This document shows, in pieces, positions 46,101 to 58,748 of a stretch of DNA of 64,000 nucleotides. Source of the stretch: Nemania diffusa (Eukaryota > Ascomycota > Sordariomycetes > Xylariales > Xylariaceae); contig JBBPUQ010000003.1 in assembly GCA_038501195.1 (NCBI GenBank), positions 3,998,501-4,062,500 of the forward strand, in the 5' to 3' direction. The first letter of the stretch is position 1. Each line of letters begins with the position of its first letter. The notes beneath the pieces are model-generated. The model was given only the letters and a program-made list of their open reading frames with translations, did not search any database and was not told the DNA's origin. Both the position numbers and the translations under genes were made by a program.

Positions 46101-49100
46101 GCTGGACGATGGCTGTTGTGATTCGCTGAGCGCCTATTGTGAGAGCTCAGAGGTGTCGCGACGCCTCTTTGCCCCTCCGGGAGGGTCGGATTTGACTGCA
46201 GCTTTATTTGCGACCGTAGCACCGTGTTGTTTGAGATGCCTTATTCGTTCCCAAGATGCGCGATGGCGTAGTTAGTTGACGGATAAGGAAGAGAGGAGAC
46301 GCACGTGGGAGGAAGCTTTTCGTCAAAACCGGATTTAGGGAGCGTGTGATAGACATATGATAGATATACTTAGGCCATTCGCGTAATACTACCTGCAGTT
46401 GGGAGATGTAAGTAGATGATGGATTGATCAATTGGCCGGATTATCCTACCCCATTGCCAGTTTCGATCAGCAGCATCACTTTACATAACCTCACCCTTGT
46501 TGTAGATAATATGTGCGCATACCTACTCAGTATGCGTAGGCACGCTACAGAATAGACATCCTTTTCTCGCGCCACATGTCAGCGTCCGTGGCAGGATTTG
46601 CCTCGTGGTTACATTCCAAGGCTAGCCAGCGTTGCATTTCAGCCTGACATACCGGTACTTTTCGGCATGCATATGTTACTAGTGTAGTTGCGTTGCATTC
46701 AACAAAAAGACCCCTCTACCCTAGTGTACGAACGATGCCTACCGAGTGCGTTGTTGGGGGATAAGCGTCCTCCAGCCCTGATAGTATTGTTGGCGGCGTA
46801 TTCTGTGCACCAGGTAGGACTGTCTGTACCTGCAGTATAGATAGTTGTGCGTATGTAGAATATCTGTATGTATGCTCTGCTATGCAGAATAGGTAGATCC
46901 TTGTTTAAGTTGTATGTAACCAACGTTACTTGGCGACTAGGTTTTGTCGGTTGGAAACCGAGGTGGACGCGATGGGATGAGATAGTCTAGACTAAACTTG
47001 TAGTGTACAGAATAGCTGGGGGCATGTGGGTGGGAGGGTTGGTTGGCAGTACTGAATCTGATTACCTACCATCTGGGAAGCTTGCTTTGTGACCCACAAT
47101 GCACAATGATTCATCTTTTCTCCATCATCATTCGCGAAAGCATGAGAAACAAAGCGGGGCACCTGTTGAACAGCTACCCCTACCAGTAGATAGTCTCATG
47201 CAACTAGTTATTTATAGAATTTGGCGGGGATTGAGAAAAAAAAAGAGGGCTACCTACAGCACAACCTAAGAGACAAGATGTTGGTACCAAATAAGGAATG
47301 TACTCTAGGTATTGCGAACCAAAAGGCTCTCTGATAAATATTATAGAATATAACATGCCGGATAGTTACGTACACATACTATTTCCCAGTACCCTAGCGT
47401 GATTAGCTCTCCCGACACGCAGTTTAAGCTTCTACGTATACTTACTACATTCATACAAGTTAGTATAGGGCGCAATAGGGATGAGCGTAGTTATAAGTAT
47501 GTACACCTCTCCTCGGTCCCACTAGATTGGGAGCCACGATTCAGTACAGCATACATACTACAGATAGTGTAGAGCTATAGTAAATAGTGTAATTAACGGT
47601 CTGATGCAAAAATAACTCTTTATACAACACGATCGGCACCAACCTATTTCGTTTCGACGGCGTGCACATAGTGTAGATAGGTAGGCAGTATATCTAGATT
47701 CTACAGTAGTTTACCGGACACAAGTACCTACACGATCTAGATAGAGAATCATACTGTAGGTATGCGTATGTATGTAGTATGTATAATGTGGCTGAGGAAC
47801 GGAGCTTGGTTCCTGGCACGGCATTGCCGAACTGGCTCCTTGTGACGGCTATAGCTGACCCCATAATGATCATGGGTTTGACTCTGGCTAGGAAACTGGC
47901 GGCTCTAGAACTTGCGGTGTTCCGTAGGCATATACAATAGATTCTATGCGTGTGAACTCTCTCAAATCAGCCGTATAATACACGCAATGGCTAGTCTATG
48001 GTGTTGAAGGAGTCCGAGCTCCAGCTGAACCATAGAGACCACGCTATAAAACTCATGGTAGCTAAAAATGGCAATATGACTCGGCCGCTTAATGCATCGA
48101 ACCACGCGGCTCTGGCAGGGAAGTTGGTAGGCAGATAGGTTACTGTACACGCATATTCTCCTTTGAAACGCGGATAGTATACGCATACGTACTATTCCAC
48201 GCAGTCGTTTTTGATCATACGAAGGGAGTGAAATGAGAGCCAGGGCAATATCCTTGTAGTGCGTACAATACTGCAGAACGGTATTATATCTAGATTTTAG
48301 GGTATCAACAGAGAGGTAGTTGGGTACCCGGATCCGTATAGGTACTGCGTACAAACATGTTAAGCCAAGGTCGGTATCGCCATTCCTCTACACCTCACTA
48401 GTCTCTGGACTAATGTACATACTTAATGAAGATCATTCGAATGGTATTTTACGGCCTAGGTACCTATCGCCCGCGAACCTTTGTGTGCAGCATCTATGCG
48501 TAGCCAAGCCATGTTGGTTATTCCCTTCAGCTCGCATATCTCGCTTACTTTCTGTCCTATTGAGCGTAGGACTGGCATCTCTTGGTATGCCGTGATTCTC
48601 TTGCTACCTACATAGGTAGTCATATCGATACTTAGTGTAATAATGGAGGAGGAAGCCGTATACGTAGCGTAGGTAGCTAGCCTGCCTAGGGCCTACAGGT
48701 AGGCAGGTAGTCTAGAACCCTTACTAGAAAAAAGAGGAGACGCCAGAATTCTATACCGAAGCTGAACGTTCTACTGTAAGTCCCGAAATTCCAAGGTAGG
48801 GACGGAACTGCCCCATTTCTTATTACATACACTACCTATTTACCTCGCATATTGTAGGACGTACCTAATGTAGACAGCTGCAGAGTACTATAAGTCTGTA
48901 AGTCTATATGGGTACTGCACCACATAAGTAGACTACATGTAAGGCTAATTCATGAGGTTTATGTAAGTTAGGTAGGTATTACCGAGTGGTATTCTGTACC
49001 TTATCGAGCCTAATGAATCCAATGTTACCTTGCCGGTATTAGACCTATTGCCGTAGACGGAGATAGAATAGCGTACGGAATACTCTGTATACCACTGTCT

Positions 49101-50353
49101 TAGGTAAGTCAGTATACATGTTGCTCCTTAGCGCTCTCTTACCTGGTTCATTCATTACCTTACCTTATTAGAGAGAAAATGTAAGAGGCAATAATAAGCC
49201 TGATAATAGGTGACAGCAACGGGTTGTTACTGGTCAGACTGGAGACGGTAGACCACCCAGACGGCGTATTTGTCTTGTCGATCCCACGCTCCATACACTA
49301 CTTAGACGACATACCTAGTACACCTACGCATATACAGAATACATAGCTACTGCGTAACTCCTAGTACCTAGCATTAGATCAGCAACACAGCCCCCCTCGA
49401 GAAGGAGAAGCGGAAGCGGAAGCGGAAGCAGGTCAGAAAGAAGCACAAACGAACCCCCCCCCCCTTTCCTCACTGAGCGCACACTCCCTGAGTGTTGTTC
49501 AGCCAGACCTACCCCCAGGCCCCCCAGGCCCCCGGGGACCCCTGTAACATAGACGGTACCCAGTGTACGTAGGCGGTATTCTGTATTCTGTATACACACG
49601 CACACCTACCTACATAGGTAATCTGCAGAACATCTCCAGGGCTATCTACATACCTAGAGGGATCTGTTGGTCAGGGTTATTCTGCGTCCGCGTCTGCGTC
49701 TGCGTCTGCATCTGCTTCTGCTTCGCTTTTGCTCTGTTCTGTGCTGCGATGCTTTAAGTTACCTTGGCTGTGGGTTTTCCATTTTTACTCTGTATGATCT
49801 TGTTGCATTGAACCTGTCACTCCTTTGGGTACAGCGATTACGTACTGTACTTGCAGTACTTGTGGCTTCACGGCACGGGTTGAGCGAGCGAGCAATGCGC
49901 AGGACAGATATCTAGACTACAGACCGACAGACAGACTGACTAACTGATTGACTGATCAAGATCAGACCAGAGGAATCGGCTGTTTGTTTGTATAGGAAGC
50001 AGAAGGAGTTGCAACTACGCCAAACCGGGGACAAGAAACGTCTCATCTTGCCTTTTTTGATCCTACCTATCCGAAGTGCCCTCTTTTTTTTTTTTTTTGA
50101 ATTGGTATCACTCATTTCGATTTATTATATTTTTTTGAATAATCTTTTTTTTTCCCTGTCTGCCCGCCGGTGTAGATTGGCATTTGCAATTGTCGGCCTG
50201 CGCACTCGCGCTTTGTTTGACTGCGCCAACCTGCTGGTTCTTTTATTGTTCCGAACTGGCACTGGAAACCGAACGCTGCCACACGGGCAGCTAAGAATAG
50301 ATCAACGACAGGAGCAACGTCGATCGAGTTGACTCGCCCACACAGTAGTAGCG
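43123..50353. other. Seven-kilobase stretch with no recognisable gene
   Basis: No frame longer than about 130 codons, and none with domain, exon or codon support. Motifs CTACCTAC/GTAGGTAG are dense from 46700 to 49650. Hexamer runs occur at 49405-49435 (GGAAGC units) and 49685-49730 ((T/C)GTCTGC units). The last 400 bp before the next gene are T-rich, with a T17 run at about 50082-50098, and CAGACAGAC words occur at 49920. It may hold long leader exons or regulatory DNA of the polyQ gene. Confidence 0.5.
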
Positions 50354-50989
50354 ATGCCCTCTTTCGGCCCTTTCGGCAAACACAGCAATAGATCTCAGCA
50401 CAACCTGCTTGAGCAACAGCAGCAGCAACGAGCAGCGCAACAGCAGGCGCAACAGCAGGCGCAACAGGCGGCTTTGCAGCAGCATCAACTACACTTACAG
50501 CAACAGGGCATCCAGCAGCAGCTCCAGCAGCAGCAGCCATCGGTCGCTACTGCTAGCGGAGCCGGAGGAGGAGGTGGAGGAGGTGGTGGTGGTGGTGCAC
50601 TGCCCCTTTCGCAGTCCTCGTCGACTGCAGCTTCACCAGCCCAACGTACTCCAGGTCTACGAAAAGTCTCTACTGCTGGCATTGGCCCTGATTCCTCCAG
50701 TAACCCCCCCTCAGCCTCGCCAGGACCACCGCCGTCACTAAGCTCCACTGATTCTTTTCATCGTCAACAACAACAGCAACAACCACCGACTGTGCCTTCT
50801 TCTCCCTCACAGCAGCAGCAACAACAGCAGCAGTTACAACTAGTCGATAGTAGGACTGGTCAACCACTAGCCCCTCCACATCACCAGCACCAGCACCCGC
50901 ACCAGCACCAACACCCACTGCAACCGCTACAACCACAGCAGTCACAGCAACCACAGACACCACACCACCACCTTCACCTTCAACAACAA

Positions 50990-51020
<31 letters not shown>

Positions 51021-53877
51021 AACAGCAACAGCACCAATCACCCTTTCCAATAGCTAATCTCAACAACGGGCAATCTCGCGAGGTGCTGCGCAACACCAAT
51101 CCAAACTTACCGCCCCCACCTGCGCAGGGGCCAAACACGATACCTCTACCCCTCAATCAGCCCAATCTCAATAATCTCAATCTCAATCCCGGCCCCAATT
51201 CCAATCCCGTCGCCGCAGCCGCCGTGTATAACACAAGACCACCACCACCTCCTCCACCCCAACTGCAACAGCAACAACAACAACAGCCCCGCGACAACTT
51301 CGCCGAGTTGGTCTCACGATCGCGGTCAGCGCGGAACTCGCAGCACATCGCCCCACTGCAGACCCAGACCCAGGCCCTCTTCGGCGCCAGCTCGAGCTCC
51401 GCTGACGACCTGTCGCAGACCGCCTCGGCTGGTTCCCCCGTTATCCACCTGGGTCCGCCGTCGCTCCCTCACAGCCAGAGCCAGACCGCACCCAGCGAGA
51501 CCAAGCGCTCAGCCCGTAAGCTGATTAAGCATCTGATTTCCGGTTCCTCGAGTCGCTCCGCTGCCGCTGCCGCTGCCGCCGCCGATAGCCAACCCCACGA
51601 GCCATCTCACGAGAACGCTGCCCCTGGTGTCGAGCGGAGACCCTCAAAACGATCAAGTAACAGTCCGAAAATACACCCTTTGCTGCGAAAGCCGATTGAC
51701 CATCCCGACTGGCCAGTTCATCCCCCGAGATCGAGCTCGCGACCTCAACTGCAACAGCAACCGCAACCACAGCCACATCAACAGCCTCAGCAGCAGCAGC
51801 AGCCGCAGCCGCAGCAGCACGCTCAACAGCAGCAACACGTTCAGCCACAACACCCCCAGCAGCAGCAGCTTGCTCAGCAACAGCAACGCATTCAACAGTC
51901 ACCAATTCAAGGTGTGGCCGAGTTTGACGGTGTCTACCCAACCAGTCGGACTAGCCAGGACTTACTTGCACGGACTTCACAGGAAGGACTACCAAATCCC
52001 ATTCTACCCAGGCCAGCTGAGACCGTAGAAAGCCCATCTTACGACCAGGACGATATCCTCTTTTACCAGCAACAGGCTATTGCGCAACACCAGGCCCAGC
52101 TGCTGCAGCAACAAGGCCACGGTCACCCTCCACCACAACCAGACCAACAGCAACAGCAACAGCTGTATGGGCAGATCATAGTCGACCCTGCGCAGAGTCC
52201 CAACCCACAAGCACACCCACAAGAACAATACCAGCGTAGCAACCCCTCATCGGTTTATGTTGGACATCTCACTACCGAAGCCTCGCAGCCACCCAATCCA
52301 GAAACTGTTTCGCAATTGTCGCATGAATCCCCAACTACCGACTCAGAGCAGCCACCCGATAATTTCCATTCTGCACACGAATCGCCAACTGTGAGTCAAG
52401 TGCTGCAGGAACCACCGCCCCCTTCAGCGCCGCAAGATCAACAACAGCCACAAGCAGCCGTATCCCAAGGTATGCCTCCACCGCCAGCACAAGCTGGAGC
52501 ACCAGGCCAAGGCCGTAAATCAGCAGACAATGATAAGCAATTGGGATCTGTTGGACCTCCCCCTGGCCCACCACCTTACCGACATAGCCAAGGCCCTCTA
52601 AACCCTATGAGTACTCCTCCACCTACTGCCGCACCTGGTAATGCTGCACCCAACTTCCGTCCCAGCGGTGCTGGGGAGCGGCCGCCGTACGACGGTCCGA
52701 GCATTGAGGATCGCAACCGCACAAACAGTCCCCAACCATCGGAGGGGGTGGATCATGAGAAGCAATTTAAGGATCTGGGTAAGTGTATCGAAAGTCTGTC
52801 TTCAGCAAATTATTTACATTGAATATAGTAGCGAAGTACAAGAACGTCAAGAGACTCTATTTCGACGGAAAGACGCAGATTGAGCAAATGACGTCCCAGA
52901 TAGAACAGCTGCAGAATGCTCTTGCTAACCAACGCATGTCGCAATCACGAACAGCACTCGACGATAGCGAGTACTCTTTAAGGTTTAACCGACTCAATGG
53001 GGCCATTAACAATCTAGCATTCAACATCCGCAAAGATTGGAGCAGCTTACCAGGCTGGATTGAACGGTACGTGACGGCTGATGCGGTGAAGACGGGCAAG
53101 CAAGAAATGACAGCTGTGGGGAGGGCTGTCATCTCATGCTGGGTTATGGAGGAGATATTCAACAAGTGTTTCCACCCTGCGCTTGATGTCAACCTAAGTT
53201 GTCATTTGAAGCAGATCGAGCAGAACATCCGCCTGCACTCATACACCATGAGCAGCCAGGAGGAGTTCGATGCCTTGACAGCCAAGGTAGTAACGTGGCG
53301 GATGGCAACCCTAGAAGGACTACAACAAGTGCTCAACTCTCCGGAGAGTGGAGAGCATCGCGCGGACTTCACTAAGATGACGACCAGTAACCTGACTGCG
53401 ACGCTATACCGGTATCTTTCCGACCCCCCGCCCGCTGGTGTAGATGGTAGCGCGTCCATGATCGTAGAGTTGGCCGTGGGAATAGCCGCCAATCTACCGC
53501 TAGAGAGCCGTGACGTAGCCTTAACATACCCTATGCCGGGGGACCTGATACAACTAGACATCATGGAGCCGGAGAAAACACCGCTACCGCCCTTGCCAGA
53601 GCTGGTGGACGAACCCGAAGACAACGTCAAGGAAGCCGAGAAGGCGGCGAAACGTGAGAAGACAAAGAGTGGTATGTTAACAATGCTTGGCGGTGTCCCG
53701 CATCCCGCAAGCAGCAGAAAAGGCAGCACGGCCTCGATCCTCACTGACACGACAACCCCGGCAGCAACAGCACCGCCCCCTAAAGACGCCCCGAGAGTTC
53801 GTTTTGCTGGTTTCGTGGGAGTAGAAGTACGGGGTCGCCAGGTATTATCGAAGGCGCCGGTCTGGCCGATAGCGTAG
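50354..53877 (+). CDS. Large polyglutamine/proline-rich conserved fungal protein (1157 aa)
   Basis: Two exons, 50354-52778 and 52829-53877, phase 1. Residues 1 to about 800 are low complexity: long Gln runs (up to about 16 in a row near residues 212-230), poly-Gly, Pro-rich and Gln/His blocks, with a few ordered islands such as RSARKLIKHLISGSSSRS and NSPKIHPLLRKP. The second exon encodes a folded helical domain. It begins KYKNVKRLYFDGKTQIEQM, continues with NNLAFNIRKDWSSLPGWI, VGRAVISCWVMEEIFNKCFH and VTWRMATLEGLQQVL, and ends PRVRFAGFVGVEVRG. I recognise this as the type of conserved ascomycete protein with a disordered Q-rich N-terminus, but not its function. The start is the first ATG after the T-rich leader. 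Confidence 0.85.
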
Positions 53878-54735
53878 AAGTGGCCGGTTCATTTTCGCTT
53901 CCTGGGGTAGCGAAGTACAGGATAGGGCACAGTGGTTGTTTGCTCCCAACCATTGGTATAACTTAATGCCTCTCAAGAAGGGGGAGGGGTTATGTTTTTC
54001 TAGCATGTCATAGAATCAAGCATCGGGCATGGACTCGCACAGGATGGTATTTCTTAAGGCAGGGGTGACGATAAAAAGCACGAGAGACGATGTAGCGAGA
54101 TGTTCCACATATATTTCTTTTCGTCCAGCCGCCTTGTTTGCAGCAGACGTGGTTTCTATAGCCAGACGCGTCAGGGGAAGAGGGAATCGAGAGAGCGAGG
54201 ATTCGGATCCATATACCCCCTTGAAGTTGAACGGAATTACAATAATTACAGCCGAGCTTCAGAACCAAAGCTACCTAGGCACATATGAGATTTACGGGAG
54301 TGGGGGCCGAGCTGGTTTTATTGTCTCGTCGTGAAAGAGAGAGAGGGGAGAGCTACAGAGTACTTAGCGATGTACTCTACAAGGTACACCGCCTGCCGAA
54401 TAGAAGTTTCTGCCGTCGGCCCCTCCAAAATTACCCGCCTAGGATCGCTATCAAGAGACATGTGAAGCAATATCTTTGAGTAACATTCACGCCCGGCGCA
54501 TTTCTCTGGACCGAAGACAGCAGTCTTTGTAACAAGTCAAGTTCACGCTTTTTTCAGAAGCCGAAGAAGCTGTTATTTTACTCGATCTCGAATAGGATAG
54601 GACCCCCCTCATGAGAAGATAGCTTAGAGGGGAGATCGAATAACAACCCCACCATCTACCCATTCATCCACCCATCCGCACGTCTTAGGAATCCATCATA
54701 GCGATATCAATCAGATAACAGCCTCGTACGCCGCC
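53878..54735. other. Intergenic, nothing recognised
   Basis: 3' flank of the polyQ gene and upstream region of the methyltransferase. The 101-codon plus frame 54029-54334 is not supported. Confidence 0.5.
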
Positions 54736-55849
54736 ATGGTGACACCAGCACACTTGGAGCCTTCTAAGCTCGGCACAAAAGAGTAGTATGTCCTGCTCGT
54801 ACCCCTGATCCTATCCTAACCCCCCTTCCCCCCTCCAACAACACTCGAGCCCTGTCCTGTCTATCCAAGTACCTCTCTACCCTCTAAGTTAATGCGCACG
54901 ACTAGACGAATAAATGAATGAATAAACGAATGAATTTACTAACTCCCCCTTTTCTCTTTGGGTGACAAACAGCTGGGACGCCCTGTACACGACCGAAATA
55001 GCCAACCATGCGCACGACCCCGCGGATACGGGCACGGCCTGGTTCGACGACTCGGACGCCGAGGCGCGGCTCGTCGACTTCCTCGAGGACCCGGAGCGCG
55101 CGCGCGAGCTGGGCGTCGACGCCGCGACAACGTCGTTCCTCGACCTCGGCACCGGCAACGGCGCGCTGCTGTTCGCCCTCCGCGACGCCGGCTGGGACGG
55201 CCCCATGCTCGGCGTCGACTACAGCCCCCAGAGCGTGCGCTTCGCCCGCCGGATCGAGAGGGCCCGGCGGAAGGACGGCGGGGAAGAGGAAGAGGAAGAG
55301 GGTGGCCGTCGGAATAATGAAGAAGGCGGGGCCGACGAAGACGAAGACGAAGACGGAGACGAAGAAGTAGACGTCCACTTCGCCGAACACGACATCCTCC
55401 ACGCCCCCGCGACGCCCCTCTTCGACGCGCGGTTCTCCCCCTCCGTCGTCGACGGCTGGGACATGGTCCTCGACAAGGGGACCTTCGACGCCATATCGCT
55501 CTCCGCCGAGACGCTGGACGCCGCCGCCGCCGCGAACGACGCAAGCGCCGAGCCCAGACGTATAAACGAGGCCTACGGCTCCCACGTCCTGCCCCTCGTC
55601 CGCGACGGCGGCCTCTTCCTCATCACGAGCTGCAACTGGACCGAGGCCGAGTTGCGGAGCTGGTTCGAGGACGGCGCCGTCCAGGAGATACCACCCTCAG
55701 GCGCAGACCAGGGGCAACAGCCGCAGCAGGCGTTCTGGGGCTTCGAGGTCGTAGGCCGCGTCGAGTACCGTAGCTTCAGCTTCGGCGGCGTCAAGGGCCA
55801 GACGATTAGCAGCTTGTGTTTCCGGAAGGTCCAGAAAAGGAGCCGCTAG
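54736..55849 (+). CDS. EFM4: Efm4-type protein-lysine methyltransferase (308 aa)
   Basis: Methylates a lysine of translation elongation factor eEF1A in yeast; cytosolic class I SAM enzyme. Two exons, 54736-54785 and 54973-55849, phase 2, giving MVTPAHLEPSKLGTKEYWDA, the usual start. Motif I is SFLDLGTGNGALLFAL, followed by MLGVDYSPQSVRFAR. The family motif DMVLDKGTFDAISLS and LITSCNWTEAEL are present, and the end is VKGQTISSLCFRK. An unusual acidic insert (EEEEEEGGRRNNEEGG, then DEDEDEDGDEEVDV) of about 35 residues lies between the post-I strand and HFAEHDI. Exon 2 is markedly GC-rich compared with the neighbours. Confidence 0.88.
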
Positions 55850-56481
55850 TGAACCTCCCTACCTAGCCACACACCTAGGTACCTGTGTTCTTTTGTCGAT
55901 ATCGATCTTGAAAATCAGCGAAAGGAGCTTCGAGGATCATCTTATTTCATAGATAAAGTAGATAGTATTGACAAGATACCCTACCATCATAAAAATAAAC
56001 TTAGCTAATCTAACACACGGACATAATGCGACACTATTGTCTGCTTTGACGTAAAGTGCAATTACTAGTACAAGGACAAGATGACTGAAGAATAGGTCTA
56101 TTGAAGTCATAGCATTTTTTATTCATGGCTTTTGGTGTGCTTGTATTCATACAGGATCTCCCGCCATAGCGAGAGCCATGATGATATGGAGTCCGTCGCT
56201 TGCTCATCTCTGCTCTATTGAATCTGTTTTTCCTCGATTCTGAAACGAGAGCAGGGTAGTACCGCCACTCGTGTTGATGCTTTGCAACTCCAGGATCCCG
56301 ATCTCTATGCTTGAGATCCTTTGGAAGATATATCACCCCTAACGGACAGTATCTTTGTATCAAACTCAACTTTGAACGGTATAATGGTGACGTAACTCGC
56401 AAAATGCATCGGAAAGAGGCTGGAATGCATGGCCACAACCAAGTGTAGAAGGAATTTTCTCTTTATGAAGTCTTCTCTCCT
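55850..56481. other. Intergenic between convergent genes, nothing recognised
   Basis: The 134-codon minus frame 56034-56438 lacks any feature of a known family. Confidence 0.45.
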
Positions 56482-58748
56482 CTATGGTGACGTGTTCATT
56501 GGCTCTCCTCCAGCTACCCCAGGAATGGCATTAGCCGCAGTTGTGGCGAAGAACCGTACGTCCACATCATCATCCTTCTGCAGTTTCTCCAAGTTCGGCA
56601 GTATGCGCTGCTGAATTAACTCCGTCGACTTGGGTGATGCTGTCGTATCCAGCTTCCCAGCCTTCTCTAAGCTGTAAATTGTGCCCTCGTCAGGTAGCCG
56701 TTTTAAGACGGTGATCAGCTCAGTGAAGGTCTTTGCTACGTTGAAGCGAATGTTGGGGATATCATCTTCCACTAGCTTTTCTAGCATAGGCAAGATAGAC
56801 TTCCCAATCACGTCAAGACTGACAACAGTAGATAGAGTCTATTAAAATTAGAATATAACGTGCAAATAATGGGATACCGCAACTTACCGTGATCGCAAAG
56901 CAGGTCGTCATCCGGTATAGGTAATTTGGATGCGAGCCCATTGCCATGACCTTGGGGATAATAGCCTCGCTGGCCCACTCGACACCAAAAACCTCTGTAA
57001 GCTTCTTCAGATTATGGGCTGCCGCCTCTCGGACAGAGAAAACGGTGTCACCCAGCCACCTCATGCAATGCCCGCTCAGTTTTTCATCGAAGAATTTGAC
57101 TCCGAGTTGGCTGGCGAGAAGTGGGATATGCTCGATAATAGCAAGCCTAACTCTCCATTGCTTATCGTCAGATAATTCGTCAATAGCAGGCAGCAGTGAG
57201 TCCGATAAACTGTCGATGCCAATAACTATATTTGTTAGATTAAGATAGTTAAGACTTTAGGCAAATGACGACAAACCTTGGTTTACCAGCTCAAGTTTTG
57301 AGATGATATGAAGGCGAACTTCGGGGAATTCATCCTTCAACATTTGTAAGAACATAGGGAGGAGGTGTTTAATGGTTCTGTCATGCCGTCTGTTAGTAAG
57401 ACTCTACCGCGCAACGAGTTAGAACATACTCTTGCTTCCCCAAAATTGGAGCAAGTCCGCTGATTTGGGTGCCGAGAGCCGCGCGGACATGCTGAGACGG
57501 ATCTGAGACTAGACCGTCAACAGGACTTATAATCGTTTTAAGAAGTGTTTCTCGGTCCACCAGGCTGCAGAAACCGGGGATCTGGCCGGCAATGGCAGTT
57601 CGGACCTCGGCCTCGTTATCTTTCAAAAGCTTAACGAAGGCAGGGACTAAGTCTTGCGATACAACCTCCTCGTGTACAGCACTGGCAATCTATTATGCTT
57701 TTATTAGCCGACATCTAAACCCCATCGGAAAGCATGGCCGTTACCTTCTCAAACCTATCAGCAATCATATAACGAACCCGCCAGCTCTTATCTTCTATTA
57801 GGCTACGTAGGGATGCGAGTAACACGCTGTAGCTAGCTTGCTCATCTTTGGGGACGACCTCGGCAATGGCGATAAGAATATCGACGGTGAGAAGTCGGAC
57901 ACTGTCTTGGTCATCCTGAGCAAGGTGCTGGAAAAGGGGTATCATCTCCGCAATGACTATAGGCGCGGTCATCTCTTTGATGAACTTGGCTAGGTTCGTG
58001 GCAGACTGGCGACGAACCATGGGGGTCTCATCGTGAACCAAGAGGCCAAACTGTGTGCGAAGCGACTCCTGAACCTGCGGGGATATCTTCTTGTAGGGGG
58101 CAGTGTACAAACCACAGCCCGAGACTTTGGAGGTGAACCAGTCAGCCTTGCTGAGGCGGATGGTGAGCGGAATAAAGTACTCTTCGATCTGCTGAGCGGA
58201 GAGATCTTGACAGATCTTGTTGAGCGACTCGACAGCCTAAGATTGAGATCAGCCAGGGGGGAATCATAGGGAAGGCTGAAGAGTGATTTGGACGACGGAC
58301 CTTGTCTCGAACGACGGGCTCTTCAATGGCAGCGAGGTTCTCAAGGGGTGAGAGGAGGACATGGCCGAATTGAGGACCACCGACATACTCGATGAAGCTG
58401 CCGAGCTCTTCACTTAACGCAACAAGGACTTCATCTTCGTCTTCGACGGACTCTGCGAGAAGGGTTAGATTCTAATGGTCTGGCGTTGTGGCGTTGGGGC
58501 GTTGGGGCTATAGGGCGCTGTCTGACCATCAAGGAAAGGAATGAGTTCCTCGCGAGTGCGCTCGGGGCCCAGCGCAAGGGCGATTGTCGAAAGGCGGTGG
58601 ATGGCATTGAGTCGGAGGAGAACATCATCGTGCTGCAAGGGTGGTCAGCGATACAAGCATACGTCTGAGGTGTCGCCCTTACCTTTAGCTCATCGATGAG
58701 CACAGCGATGGGGTAGAGCTCATCGTTCGCACTAGGCGCGTCAGCCAT
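56482..58748 (-). CDS. TPD3: Protein phosphatase 2A scaffold subunit A (Tpd3-like), 623 aa
   Basis: HEAT-repeat scaffold holding the catalytic C and regulatory B subunits of PP2A. Eight exons: 58748-58683, 58632-58527, 58452-58301, 58236-57745, 57689-57430, 57377-57277, 57225-56888 and 56838-56482. All phases close at 624 codons. The N-terminus is [20 protein letters not shown]. Repeats show the canonical pattern, for example [69 protein letters not shown] and [15 protein letters not shown]. The end is [17 protein letters not shown] plus a short tail. Fourteen to fifteen HEATs fit the family length. One donor is GTTTGT. Confidence 0.95.

Noticed and set aside
54902..55585. 227- and 201-codon minus-strand frames
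   Set aside because: Antisense shadows of the Efm4-like exon.
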